A stretch of 22,849 bases of DNA from CADEDH01 sp047971245 (GTDB lineage: Bacteria; Actinomycetota; Acidimicrobiia; Acidimicrobiales; SZUA-35), in the NCBI GenBank assembly GCA_047971245.1, contig JBKDZN010000301.1, positions 1-22,849 on the forward strand, given 5' to 3'. The notes beneath the pieces are model-generated. The model was given only the letters and a program-made list of their open reading frames with translations. It was not told the DNA's origin and ran no database searches. How positions within the stretch are numbered: the stretch's first letter is position 1; each line of letters opens with the position of its first letter. Position numbers and translations under genes: made by a program. Positions 1-6,318 of this stretch are shown here, piece by piece.

Positions 1-660
1 GCCCAGCAGGGCGTTGCCGCCGTAGCCGGATCCGTAGCTCCAGATCTCCTTGGTCTCGGGGAAATGGACGATGTACTTGTTCTCACCGTCACATGGCCAC
101 GGCACGTCGGCCTCGCCCGGAGCCAGGGGATGGCCCACCGAGTGGATGCAGGGCACCCAGTCGCCGTCGCCGAGCACCTCGAGGGCACCGGTGCCCATGC
201 GGGTCATGGTCCGCATGCTGGCGGCCACGTAGGCGGAGTCGGTGAGCTGGACACCGATGTGGGCGATGGGCGAACCCAACGGGCCCATCGAGAACGGCAC
301 CACGTACATGGTGCGGCCCCGCATCGCGCCGGTGTAGAGGCCGGTCATCTCGGCCCGCATCTCGCTCGGTTCCCGCCAGTTGTTGGTGGGGCCGGCGTCG
401 ATCTCCTCGGGGGAGCAGATGAAGGTCCGCTCCTCGACCCGGGCGACGTCCGCGGGATCCGACAGGGCCAGGTAGCTGTTGGGGATGATGTCCTCGTTGA
501 CCCGGCTGAAGGTGCCGGAGTCGACCAGCTCCTGGGAGAGGCGGTCGTACTCCTCCTCCGAGCCGTCACACCAGTAGATGTCCCTCGGTTGCAGGATCTC
601 GGCCCACTCGCTCACCCAGTTGGCGAGCTTGGTGTTGGTGGTCGGGGTGGTCATCGTCAT
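1..660 (-). CDS. pckG: Phosphoenolpyruvate carboxykinase (GTP), N-terminal part, cut by window edge
   Basis: GTP-dependent PEPCK converts oxaloacetate and GTP to PEP, GDP and CO2 in the cytoplasm (gluconeogenesis and anaplerosis). The 220 codons visible are the N-terminal third of a family of about 600 residues; the C-terminal kinase-1a and GTP-binding motifs lie outside the window. Recognisable family stretches are YWCDGSEEEYDRL near residue 27, the TGLYTGAMRGRTMYVVPFSMGP segment near residues 106-127 (with the substrate-binding Arg), and IWSYGSGYGGNALLG at the visible end. The ATG at 660 was chosen because a GGAG Shine-Dalgarno lies 7 nt upstream (668-671 on the plus strand); an in-frame ATG two codons later is an alternative. 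It is the last gene of a minus-strand pair with the csp-like gene, 84 bp apart. I see no promoter box of its own, so it may be read from upstream despite the hairpin at 703-725. Confidence 0.95.
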   Translation of the reverse strand, partial: MTMTTPTTNTKLANWVSEWAEILQPRDIYWCDGSEEEYDRLSQELVDSGTFSRVNEDIIPNSYLALSDPADVARVEERTFICSPEEIDAGPTNNWREPSEMRAEMTGLYTGAMRGRTMYVVPFSMGPLGSPIAHIGVQLTDSAYVAASMRTMTRMGTGALEVLGDGDWVPCIHSVGHPLAPGEADVPWPCDGENKYIVHFPETKEIWSYGSGYGGNALLG

Positions 661-702
661 ACCTGGGCTCCGTGTTGGTTCGGGGGGATGGGGAATGGAC
701 GG

Positions 703-725
703 GTCGCCACCGGCCCGGTGGTGAC
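703..725 (-). terminator. Strong GC hairpin between csp-like gene and pckG
   Basis: An 11-bp inverted repeat with one G-T pair, core CCACCGG-C-CCGGTGG, sits about 20 nt past the stop codon of the csp-like gene and about 43 nt before the pckG start. There is no T tract on either side, so it would be a U-less terminator, an attenuator or an mRNA-stabilising hairpin. The same core recurs elsewhere in the window. Confidence 0.4.
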
Positions 726-744
726 TGGTGACGGGATCAGCAGC

Positions 745-981
745 TCAGTCGTCGTGATCGAGCCAGCTCGGGCTGCTCATGTCGACTTCGGAGCCCAGCC
801 GCAGGGCGGTGGCCTGCTGGGAAGCATCGAGGTCGAACACAACCCGCTGCCCGGGACGGAGCATGCGGAACACCGAGCCCTCGAGGGCCTTCGGGGCCAG
901 TTCGTACTCGGTGAGGTCGGTGTCGGTGACGATGAGGCCGTCCCTAGTGACCGGGTCGTACATCTTGACTACACCCTGCAC
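745..981 (-). CDS. Small cold-shock-domain-like protein, degenerate RNA-binding motifs
   Basis: 78 residues from a GTG start with an AAAGGGG Shine-Dalgarno 9 nt upstream (991-997 on the plus strand). The N-terminus MQGVVKMYDPVTRDGLIV follows the cold-shock pattern (MxGxVKWFNxxKGFGFI), and the spacing to RPGQRVVFDLD matches the strand order of a CspA-type OB fold. The RNP1 aromatics (KGFGFI) are replaced by RDGLIV, and RNP2 (VFVHF) is not recognisable. The protein may have kept the fold but changed or lost nucleic-acid binding. It ends in an acidic tail (SWLDHDD). It is the first gene of a minus-strand unit with pckG and has a candidate promoter at 1032-1037. Fold assignment is by pattern only; function is unknown. 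Confidence 0.7.
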   Translation of the reverse strand: MQGVVKMYDPVTRDGLIVTDTDLTEYELAPKALEGSVFRMLRPGQRVVFDLDASQQATALRLGSEVDMSSPSWLDHDD

Positions 982-1030
982 GGCAGAGCACCCCTTTCTG
1001 GACCGACTGCTGGGCCCATTCCATGCTGTC

Positions 1031-1037
1031 TAGCGTA
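1031..1037. promoter_or_regulatory. Overlapping divergent -10-like boxes between csp-like gene and recG
   Basis: The heptamer TAGCGTA reads TAGCGT on the plus strand and TACGCT on the minus strand, so one site could serve as -10 box in both directions. On the minus strand it would give an mRNA leader of about 45 nt carrying the AAAGGGG ribosome site of the csp-like gene. No convincing -35 was seen. TANNNT boxes recur ahead of other genes here. Prediction only. Confidence 0.35.
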
Positions 1038-1041
1038 GGTG

Positions 1042-1093
1042 GTTGATCGCAAAAGATGAAGATGGAGCTATCAACTATCTCTATTAACTATGG
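1042..1093. repeat. AT-rich inverted and tandem repeat block upstream of recG
   Basis: This is the only clearly AT-rich patch in the window. GTTGATCGC (1042-1050) and GCTATCAAC (1067-1075) form a 9-bp inverted repeat with one mismatch. From 1068 to 1093 the unit CTATCAACTATCT is followed directly by CTATTAACTATGG, so the tetramer CTAT appears four times at 6-7 bp spacing. It lies 90-140 bp upstream of the recG start and 60-110 bp upstream of the csp-like start. It could be an operator or an mRNA leader structure; no coding role is apparent. Confidence 0.6.
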
Positions 1094-1181
1094 GTCGCGT
1101 GCGGTTTTCATCTCCCCGTTATCCGGCGATCACACGCTCGACAACCGGGGGTCCGGACGCCGCGACGGTAGCGTCGACCCG

Positions 1182-3428
1182 ATGGCCCCGCAGCCCCTCG
1201 ACCTGGCCGAGCTGGACGCGCTCGGCGTCGACCGGCTCAAGGGCGTCGGCCCGAAGCGGCAGGCCGGTCTGAAAACGCTCGGCATCGAGTCCCTGCTCGA
1301 TCTGCTGACCCACTACCCCCGTCGCTACCTGGACCGGACCCGGGAGGCCAGCATCGCCGAGCTGACCCCTGGTGAGGAAGCCGGCGTCCTCGTCACCGTG
1401 GGATCGGTCACGGCCCGCCGGGTTCGGAGCGGACGGAAGATGGTGACCGCCACGGTCCGTGATCCCTCCGGCAGCCTCCGGCTGACCTTCTTCAACCAGC
1501 CGTGGCGCGAAGGGCAACTCATCCCCGGCCGTCACGCCATGGTCTACGGCAAGCTGGAGCTGTTCAAGGGGCAGCGACAGATGACGAACCCCCTGGTCGA
1601 CCTGGTCGGGGACCGGACCGGCAGGATCATTCCCGTCTACCCCCAGTCGGAGCGCGGCGGGATCAACAGCTGGGACCTCTCCGACTGGGTGGCTGAGGCC
1701 CTCCGCCGCTCCCTGCCGCCGGTCGGTCGGGGCCTGGCCGATCCGGTCCCCGAACCCCTCCGCCGCCGCCACGACCTGATCGATCGAGCGGCCGCCTTCG
1801 CATCGATCCACCAACCTGACTCCCTGGGGGAGGTCACCCGGGCCCGGCGACGGCTGGTGTTCGACGAGCTGTTCCGGCTCCAACTGGCGCTGGTGCTCCG
1901 CAAGCGGGCCATCGAGCGCACCGCGATCGGGATCAGCCATCGGGTCGACGGGCCCCTCGCCGGCGGCCTGGCGTCCCGGTTACCGTTCCCGCTCACCGGG
2001 GCCCAGGCCCGGGCCATCGCCGAGATCACCGCCGATCTCGGCCGGTCCATTCCCATGCACCGGCTGCTCCAGGGCGACGTCGGCGCAGGCAAGACCCTGG
2101 TGGCGGTGGCGGCCATGCTGGTGGCGGTGGACGGGGGCCACCAGGCCGCCCTGATGGCCCCCACCGAGGTGCTGGCCGAGCAGCATCTGGCCGGGGTGCG
2201 GCGGGTGCTCGACGGGTTCACCGTCAGCGACGCCGCCTCACTGTTCGCCGAGCGCCCCCTGCGGATCGAACTGCTGGCCAACCGGGTGGGCGCGGCCGAC
2301 CGCAAGCGGATCGTGGCCGAGCTGCGCGACGGTCAGATCGACATCGTCGTGGGCACCCACGCCCTGATCCAGGACGAGGTCCGGTTCGGCTCGCTCGGTC
2401 TGGTGGTGATCGACGAGCAGCACCGGTTCGGGGTCGAGCAGCGGGCCGCCCTGCGGGAGCGCTCCGAGGGCGAGGCCACCCCCGACGTGTTGGTCATGAC
2501 CGCCACCCCGATCCCCCGCACCGCGGCCATGACCGTCTACGGCGATCTGGACGTGTCGGTCCTCGACGAGCTCCCCCCGGGTCGCACCCCGATCGTCACC
2601 CGGTGGGTTCGGGCCCCCGGCGACGGCTCCGTGACGGACGAATCGGCCGCGGACGGATCCGACCGCGACGGGGACGGTGGCGGCAGGGGAACGGAACCGG
2701 CCTACGACCCGGTCGAGGCGGAGGCGGCGTTGGCCGCCATGTGGGACGAGGTGACCGCCGGGATCGCCGCCGGCCGCCAGGTCTACGTGGTCTGCCCCCT
2801 GATCGACGTCTCCGAGAGCCTGGAGGTGGCCTCGGCCGAGGCCACCTACGAGCGGCTGACCGCCGGCGAGCTGGCCGGCCAGCGGGTCGGCCTGTTGCAC
2901 GGCCGCCTCGGCGTCGCCGAGCGGGACGCCACGATGGAACAGTTCCGGCTCGGTCTCCTCGACGTCCTGGTGGCCACCACCGTGATCGAGGTGGGTGTCG
3001 ACGTTCCCAACGCCACCGTCATGGTCATCCTCGACGCCGACCGCTTCGGCATCGCCCAGCTCCACCAGCTCCGGGGCCGGGTGGGCCGCGGGGAACACGC
3101 ATCGACCTGCTGGCTGGTCGGGGTCGGGGCCACCCCGGATGCGGAGGCCCGATTGCAGGCCCTGGTGGAGGAGACCGACGGCTTCGTCCTGGCCGAGATC
3201 GACCTGGAGCTGCGGGGGGAGGGCACCATCCTCGGGGAACGGCAGAAGGGGCGGAGCGACCTGAAGCTGGCCTCCCTGCGTCGTGACCGCGAATGGGTCG
3301 CCGCGGCCCGGACCGCGGCCATCGAACTGGTCGACGACGATCCGACGTTGGCCCGTCACCCCCGGTTGGCCGGCGAGCTCGAGGTGTTCTTCGAGCCGGC
3401 CGACACCGAGTTCCTGCTCAAGGGCTGA
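1182..3428 (+). CDS. recG: ATP-dependent DNA helicase RecG
   Basis: RecG remodels stalled replication forks and branched DNA. From the ATG at 1182 the protein is 748 residues, longer than E. coli RecG (693). Order: a helix-hairpin-like start (LKGVGPKRQAGLKTLGI, then DLLTHYPRRYLD), the wedge/OB domain at about 70-160, Walker A GDVGAGKT at 298-305, DEQH box at 411-414 (DEQHRFGV), helicase motif III TATPIPRT, the C-terminal helicase lobe with QLRGRVGRG, and the RecG-type end GEGTILGERQKGRSDLKL. Between the two helicase lobes is an acidic, glycine-rich insertion at about 478-506 not expected in RecG. The frame is open 42 codons further upstream, but that stretch lacks RecG similarity and overlaps the AT-rich repeat block, so 1182 is preferred; no clear Shine-Dalgarno is present, so the start is less certain than the identity. 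Confidence 0.95.
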   Translation: MAPQPLDLAELDALGVDRLKGVGPKRQAGLKTLGIESLLDLLTHYPRRYLDRTREASIAELTPGEEAGVLVTVGSVTARRVRSGRKMVTATVRDPSGSLRLTFFNQPWREGQLIPGRHAMVYGKLELFKGQRQMTNPLVDLVGDRTGRIIPVYPQSERGGINSWDLSDWVAEALRRSLPPVGRGLADPVPEPLRRRHDLIDRAAAFASIHQPDSLGEVTRARRRLVFDELFRLQLALVLRKRAIERTAIGISHRVDGPLAGGLASRLPFPLTGAQARAIAEITADLGRSIPMHRLLQGDVGAGKTLVAVAAMLVAVDGGHQAALMAPTEVLAEQHLAGVRRVLDGFTVSDAASLFAERPLRIELLANRVGAADRKRIVAELRDGQIDIVVGTHALIQDEVRFGSLGLVVIDEQHRFGVEQRAALRERSEGEATPDVLVMTATPIPRTAAMTVYGDLDVSVLDELPPGRTPIVTRWVRAPGDGSVTDESAADGSDRDGDGGGRGTEPAYDPVEAEAALAAMWDEVTAGIAAGRQVYVVCPLIDVSESLEVASAEATYERLTAGELAGQRVGLLHGRLGVAERDATMEQFRLGLLDVLVATTVIEVGVDVPNATVMVILDADRFGIAQLHQLRGRVGRGEHASTCWLVGVGATPDAEARLQALVEETDGFVLAEIDLELRGEGTILGERQKGRSDLKLASLRRDREWVAAARTAAIELVDDDPTLARHPRLAGELEVFFEPADTEFLLKG

Positions 3429-3455
3429 GCCGGTGGCCCGCCGGGTGGCGGCTCA
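3426..3455. terminator. Candidate bidirectional terminator between recG and zinc-ribbon gene
   Basis: TGAGCCG (3426-3432, including the recG stop) pairs perfectly with CGGCTCA (3449-3455). The 16-nt loop is GC rich and can fold further (CCCG with CGGG). It lies between two convergent genes whose stops are 38 bp apart. No T tract. Confidence 0.45.
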
Positions 3456-3466
3456 TGGAGTGGTCG

Positions 3467-3634
3467 TCAGTCGTCGGGTTCGCCGACGACGACGTCCCAG
3501 CGGTCGAGACAGTCGCGGCACCGGTAGGGGAGCACGGTGCCGTCGGGCAACTCCCCGTCCTCGGGATGCCACCCGAGCGGGAAGCAGGCGCCGCCACAGT
3601 CGACACACACGATCTCGGGGTCCGGCATCGGCAT
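3467..3634 (-). CDS. 55-residue zinc-ribbon protein of unknown function
   Basis: Starts MPMPDPEIVCVDCGGACF and carries two CxxC pairs, CVDC at residues 10-13 and CRDC at about 40-43. They are separated by a loop containing GWHPEDGELPDGTVLPY, which looks like a treble-clef or rubredoxin-like zinc knuckle. The gene lies inside a long minus-strand open frame, but only this last part has protein-like composition, a clear zinc motif and a start next to a promoter-like box. TAGCGT lies exactly 7 nt upstream of the ATG and there is no Shine-Dalgarno, which suggests a leaderless mRNA. A second ATG two codons later is possible. The gene is divergent from rsmD and convergent with recG. I do not recognise a named family; a nucleic-acid or ribosome-associated role would be a guess. 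Confidence 0.75.
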   Translation of the reverse strand: MPMPDPEIVCVDCGGACFPLGWHPEDGELPDGTVLPYRCRDCLDRWDVVVGEPDD

Positions 3635-3641
3635 GGCGGCG

Positions 3642-3647
3642 ACGCTA
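3642..3647 (-). promoter_or_regulatory. -10-like TAGCGT for a leaderless zinc-ribbon mRNA
   Basis: TAGCGT on the minus strand ends 7 nt before the ATG at 3634. This is the spacing expected when transcription starts at the A of the start codon, the common leaderless arrangement in actinobacteria. No ribosome site is present, which supports the reading. Confidence 0.45.
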
Positions 3648-3674
3648 GCGGCCGGAACCGACGATCGGTGGCAG

Positions 3675-3680
3675 TACGTT
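3675..3680 (+). promoter_or_regulatory. -10-like TACGTT upstream of rsmD mini-ORFs
   Basis: TACGTT is followed by exactly 7 nt and then an ATG at 3688, the same geometry as the divergent zinc-ribbon promoter about 30 bp away. Transcription starting there would begin with a five-codon ORF ahead of rsmD. Confidence 0.4.
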
Positions 3681-3687
3681 GCTCCGG

Positions 3688-3719
3688 ATGGGACGACCAG
3701 TATGAGCGCCTCCGGATGA
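3688..3719 (+). other. Two chained mini-ORFs (MGRPV, MSASG) overlapping the rsmD start
   Basis: ATG at 3688 reads MGRPV and stops at 3703-3705. Its stop overlaps the ATG at 3702, which reads MSASG and stops at 3717-3719. That stop in turn overlaps the rsmD ATG at 3716. All three junctions are ATGA overlaps. There is no Shine-Dalgarno for rsmD, so ribosomes loaded on the first ATG (possibly leaderless) could be passed along by termination-reinitiation. The peptides are unlikely to matter in themselves. Inference from sequence geometry only. Confidence 0.35.
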
Positions 3720-4282
3720 GGGTGATCGCCGGCTCGGCGCGGGGGCGGCGGCTCCGGGCCCCCAAGGGCCACGGCACCCGGCCCATCACCGACCGGGCCA
3801 AGGAGGCCATCTTCAACATGGTCCGATTCCAGATCCCGATCGACGGGGCGACCGTGGTCGACCTGTTCGCCGGCAGCGGCTCGTTCGGTATCGAGTGCCT
3901 CAGCCGTGGGGCCGAACGCTCGGTGTTCGTGGAACGGAACCGGGGGGCGGCGGCCACCATCGCCGCGAACCTGGAGGAGCTCGGCTTCGCCGATCGTGCG
4001 GAGATCATGGTCCGGCCGGTCGAGCGGGTCGTCGACCGGCTCGACCACGCCGATCTGGCCTTCTGCGATCCCCCCTACGCCGACGACCCGTGGGCCCGCC
4101 TCCTGCCCCGGATCCGGGCCGATCTGCTCGTGGGCCACGCCGAGACCCCGGTCGAGCTGGTCCCGCCGTGGGCGGCCGTTCGTCGCCGCACCTACGGTCG
4201 CTCGGAGATCGTGATCGCCGCACGCGCCCCCCGGGAGACCGCCTCCCTGGGGGATCCCGCCCCCGAGGGGGACGGCGCCTGA
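3716..4282 (+). CDS. rsmD: 16S rRNA (guanine(966)-N2)-methyltransferase RsmD
   Basis: RsmD methylates G966 of 16S rRNA using SAM. The 188-residue product begins MRVIAGSARGRRLRAPKG, the standard family N-terminus, followed by TRPITDRAKEAIFNM. The SAM-binding motif DLFAGSGSFGIE starts at residue 49, and the catalytic DPPY of amino-methyltransferases is at 118-121. Length is normal for the family (180-200). The frame is open far upstream, but that sequence is not RsmD-like, and the ATG at 3716 fits the conserved start. The rsmD-coaD order is typical of bacteria; here 153 bp separate them and coaD seems to have its own promoter. Product identity is secure. Confidence 0.94.
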   Translation: MRVIAGSARGRRLRAPKGHGTRPITDRAKEAIFNMVRFQIPIDGATVVDLFAGSGSFGIECLSRGAERSVFVERNRGAAATIAANLEELGFADRAEIMVRPVERVVDRLDHADLAFCDPPYADDPWARLLPRIRADLLVGHAETPVELVPPWAAVRRRTYGRSEIVIAARAPRETASLGDPAPEGDGA

Positions 4283-4310
4283 AACCGCGTCGGGGTCCGC
4301 CGCCCCGCCC

Positions 4311-4350
4311 CGGTGGCGGGCACCCCTCAACCGGCCACCGCGGCTAGGTT
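4311..4350 (+). promoter_or_regulatory. Hairpin plus -10-like TAGGTT upstream of coaD
   Basis: CGGTGGC (4311-4317) pairs with GCCACCG (4334-4340) about 30 bp after the rsmD stop. TAGGTT at 4345-4350 follows and could be the -10 box for coaD, giving a leader of about 80 nt. The hairpin could end rsmD transcription, although it has no T tract. Confidence 0.3.
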
Positions 4351-4435
4351 GGACGGTGATCGGCCGAGCCTGTCGCCCGATCGAGCCGCGGCATGCGGGC
4401 CGGGGCGCACGAGTTCCCAACCGAGGTTTGTGTCC

Positions 4436-4963
4436 ATGGCCGTGGGCTTCTATCCAGGATCGTTCGATCCCATCCATCGGGGGCACGAGGCTGTGATCGT
4501 TGCCGCCGCCGGCCTCTTCGATGAGCTGGTCGTCTCGGTCGGCCACAACCGGGCCAAGCCGAGCGGACTGTTCACCCCCGAGGAGCGCATGGCTCTGATC
4601 TCCGGGGTCCTGGCCGACCATCCGGGCCTCGGGAACGTGACGGTGGCCTCGTTCACCGGTCTGGTCACGGTGGCGGCCCGCCAGGCCGGCGCCACCTGCC
4701 TGGTCAAGGGGATCCGGAGCCCCACCGACCTCGACGCCGAGATGCTGCAGGCCAACATGAACGCGGCCACCGGGGACGGGATCACCACGGTGTTCCTCCC
4801 CGGCCTGGGCGACCACGCCCTGGTGTCGTCACGCTACGTGCGGGAGATCTGGGCCGCCGGGGGCGACGTGGCCTCGGTCGTGCCGGAGGTGGTGGCCCGC
4901 CACCTCGACAAGAAGCGGGCCGAGGAGGCGGACCGCGGCGAACCCAACGGAGACACCACATGA
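4436..4963 (+). CDS. coaD: Phosphopantetheine adenylyltransferase (CoaD)
   Basis: CoaD transfers AMP from ATP to 4'-phosphopantetheine, the penultimate step of coenzyme A synthesis. The 175-residue product starts MAVGFYPGSFDPIHRGH, with the nucleotidyltransferase HxGH motif as HRGH at 14-17. Later motifs include KGIRSPTDLDAEMLQANMN and the ATP-binding SSRYVREIWAAGGDV near the C-terminus (the family ISSS/T-type loop reads VSSR here). A GAGG Shine-Dalgarno sits 9 nt upstream of the ATG; a GTG two codons earlier is less well placed. It is slightly longer than E. coli CoaD (159), with a charged C-terminal tail. Its stop overlaps the next start by ATGA, so it heads an operon with the SepIVA-like and DUF177 genes. 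Confidence 0.95.
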   Translation: MAVGFYPGSFDPIHRGHEAVIVAAAGLFDELVVSVGHNRAKPSGLFTPEERMALISGVLADHPGLGNVTVASFTGLVTVAARQAGATCLVKGIRSPTDLDAEMLQANMNAATGDGITTVFLPGLGDHALVSSRYVREIWAAGGDVASVVPEVVARHLDKKRAEEADRGEPNGDTT

Positions 4964-5709
4964 CCGAGCCCGACGACCGCGGCGGCGACACCCGCCGCCC
5001 CGTCCGAGATCACGATCCCGACTTCGACGAGGAGGTCGACGACCGGGACGACGGTTTCGACGATCTCGACGAGGTCGATGACTACGACGGTGTCGACGAC
5101 TTCGACCTCGACGACGACCTGCCGAACCCCTACGCCATTCCCGAGGTGGACGCCCTGCTGGAAGAGGCGATCGAGATCCTGGCCGAGGCCCGGCCGTTGC
5201 CCATGTCGACCACCATCAAGGTCAACCGCGACGAGCTGGTCCACCTCCTGGAGCAGGCCCAGGAACAACTGCCCGAGGAGGTCCGGGCCGCCCGCTGGCT
5301 GCTCAAGGAACGCGAGGAGTTCATCGCCAAGGCCCGCGAGGAGCACCAGGCCCTGATCGACGAGGGCCGGGCCCAGGTGGCCCGCATGGTGGAGCGTCAG
5401 CATGTGGTCCAGGAGGCCGAGGCCGAGGCCAGGGAGATCCTCGAGGAGGCCCGGGCCGAGGCCAACCGGTTGACCCGCCAGGTGGAGGAGTACTGCGATC
5501 GGAAACTGGCCCGGTTCGAGGCCGTGCTCCAGCGCACCACCGAGACCGTCCAGCGCGGTCGCCGGAAGCTGATCGGCTCGCCCCCGGTCCCGCTCGACGA
5601 CCCGGGCTGGGACGACCGGCCCGACCGGATCGAGCGGACCGACGCCTCGGTCGACCTCACCGAGGAGCTCGATGACTGGTCCGAACGCGAGCCGGATCGG
5701 GTCCGATGA
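4960..5709 (+). CDS. SepIVA-like / DivIVA-type coiled-coil septation protein
   Basis: 249 residues. Residues 1-55 are extremely acidic (runs such as DDRDDGFDDLDEVDDYDG). They are followed by a short conserved block, PNPYAIPEVDALLEEAIEIL, and a long coiled coil at about 95-195 rich in Glu, Ala and Arg. The context coaD - this gene - DUF177, with rnc and mutM further along, matches mycobacterial SepIVA (Rv2927c), a DivIVA-domain protein needed for septation. The MSTTIKVNRDELVHLLEQ segment and the EARAEA coiled coil are also as expected for that family. No membrane segment or signal peptide is seen, so it is probably cytoplasmic and may associate with the division site. The acidic N-terminal extension is unusual. 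It starts by ATGA overlap with coaD and ends by ATGA overlap with DUF177. Orthology is inferred from architecture and neighbours. Confidence 0.75.
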   Translation: MTEPDDRGGDTRRPVRDHDPDFDEEVDDRDDGFDDLDEVDDYDGVDDFDLDDDLPNPYAIPEVDALLEEAIEILAEARPLPMSTTIKVNRDELVHLLEQAQEQLPEEVRAARWLLKEREEFIAKAREEHQALIDEGRAQVARMVERQHVVQEAEAEAREILEEARAEANRLTRQVEEYCDRKLARFEAVLQRTTETVQRGRRKLIGSPPVPLDDPGWDDRPDRIERTDASVDLTEELDDWSEREPDRVR

Positions 5710-6302
5710 CCGGTGACCGCCCCGGCCCCGACACGGTGGATCCCGACGGGTCCGGGCCGGGAACCTGGGCGCCCAGCCCCCGCCGGTTCATGGTCAACGT
5801 GGCCGACCTCCGCCGGCGACTGGGTCAGCGCCTGACGGTCGACATCGACATGGTGGTGCCGCCGATCACCGTGATCGCCAGTTCCACCACCCCCGACCCC
5901 GTGGTCGGCTCGGTCGTGGTCGAGTCGATCGAGCGCGGGGTGTCGGTACTCGGCTCGGTCTGGTTCCACTGGACCGCGGAGTGCCGACGCTGCCTGGAGG
6001 ACACCGGCGGGGTGTCGGAGGTCACCGTCGACGAGATCTTCCAGGTCGACGCCCCGGAGGACAGCGAGCTGATCGACTTCGACGGCGAGCAGATCGACCT
6101 GGTGCCCATCGTGACCGAAACCGTCGGTCTCTCCCTGCCGCTGGCCCCCCTGTGCCGGCCCGATTGTCCCGGCCCGGATCCCGACCGGTATCCCCCCCGG
6201 TCCGAGACCGACATCGAACCCGGCGCCGAGCCGGCCGCCGATCCGCGGTGGGCGGCCCTGGCCGAGCTCGACCTCGGCGACGACCCCGCAGCCGGCAACT
6301 GA
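5706..6302 (+). CDS. DUF177 (YceD) family protein
   Basis: 198 residues. The core ECRRCLEDTGG with Cys93 and Cys96, then the EIF(Q) strand and SLPLAPLCRPDCPG with Cys150 and Cys154, is the standard DUF177 pattern of two cysteine pairs that may bind zinc. The family is linked genetically to 23S rRNA and ribosomal protein L32 and is normally encoded just before rpmF. Here rpmF lies 2.5 kb away, with two oppositely oriented genes between. Start at 5706 by ATGA overlap with the coiled-coil gene. The N-terminal 25 residues (Pro/Gly/Asp-rich) are not conserved-looking, but there is no better start. Confidence 0.88.
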   Translation: MTGDRPGPDTVDPDGSGPGTWAPSPRRFMVNVADLRRRLGQRLTVDIDMVVPPITVIASSTTPDPVVGSVVVESIERGVSVLGSVWFHWTAECRRCLEDTGGVSEVTVDEIFQVDAPEDSELIDFDGEQIDLVPIVTETVGLSLPLAPLCRPDCPGPDPDRYPPRSETDIEPGAEPAADPRWAALAELDLGDDPAAGN

Positions 6303-6318
6303 CGGGGCCCGCCCCGGG
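6303..6318. terminator. Palindromic hairpin filling the gap between convergent genes
   Basis: The 16-bp gap between the DUF177 stop and the kinase stop consists almost wholly of a perfect inverted repeat, CGGGGC-CC-GCCCCG. Its position between convergent stops suggests a bidirectional terminator, although it lacks T tracts. Confidence 0.5.

Noticed and set aside
64..1038. 324-codon plus-strand frame across pckG and csp-like gene
   Set aside because: Antisense to clear PEPCK sequence, with His/Gly/Val-rich composition and no domain.
1056..1181. N-terminal extension of recG from ATG 1056
   Set aside because: The 42 extra residues cover the AT-rich repeat block and show no RecG similarity; ATG 1182 fits family length better.
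3635..4816. Long minus-strand frame opposite rsmD and coaD
   Set aside because: Only its last 55 codons look like protein (zinc ribbon). The rest is a shadow of two certain genes.
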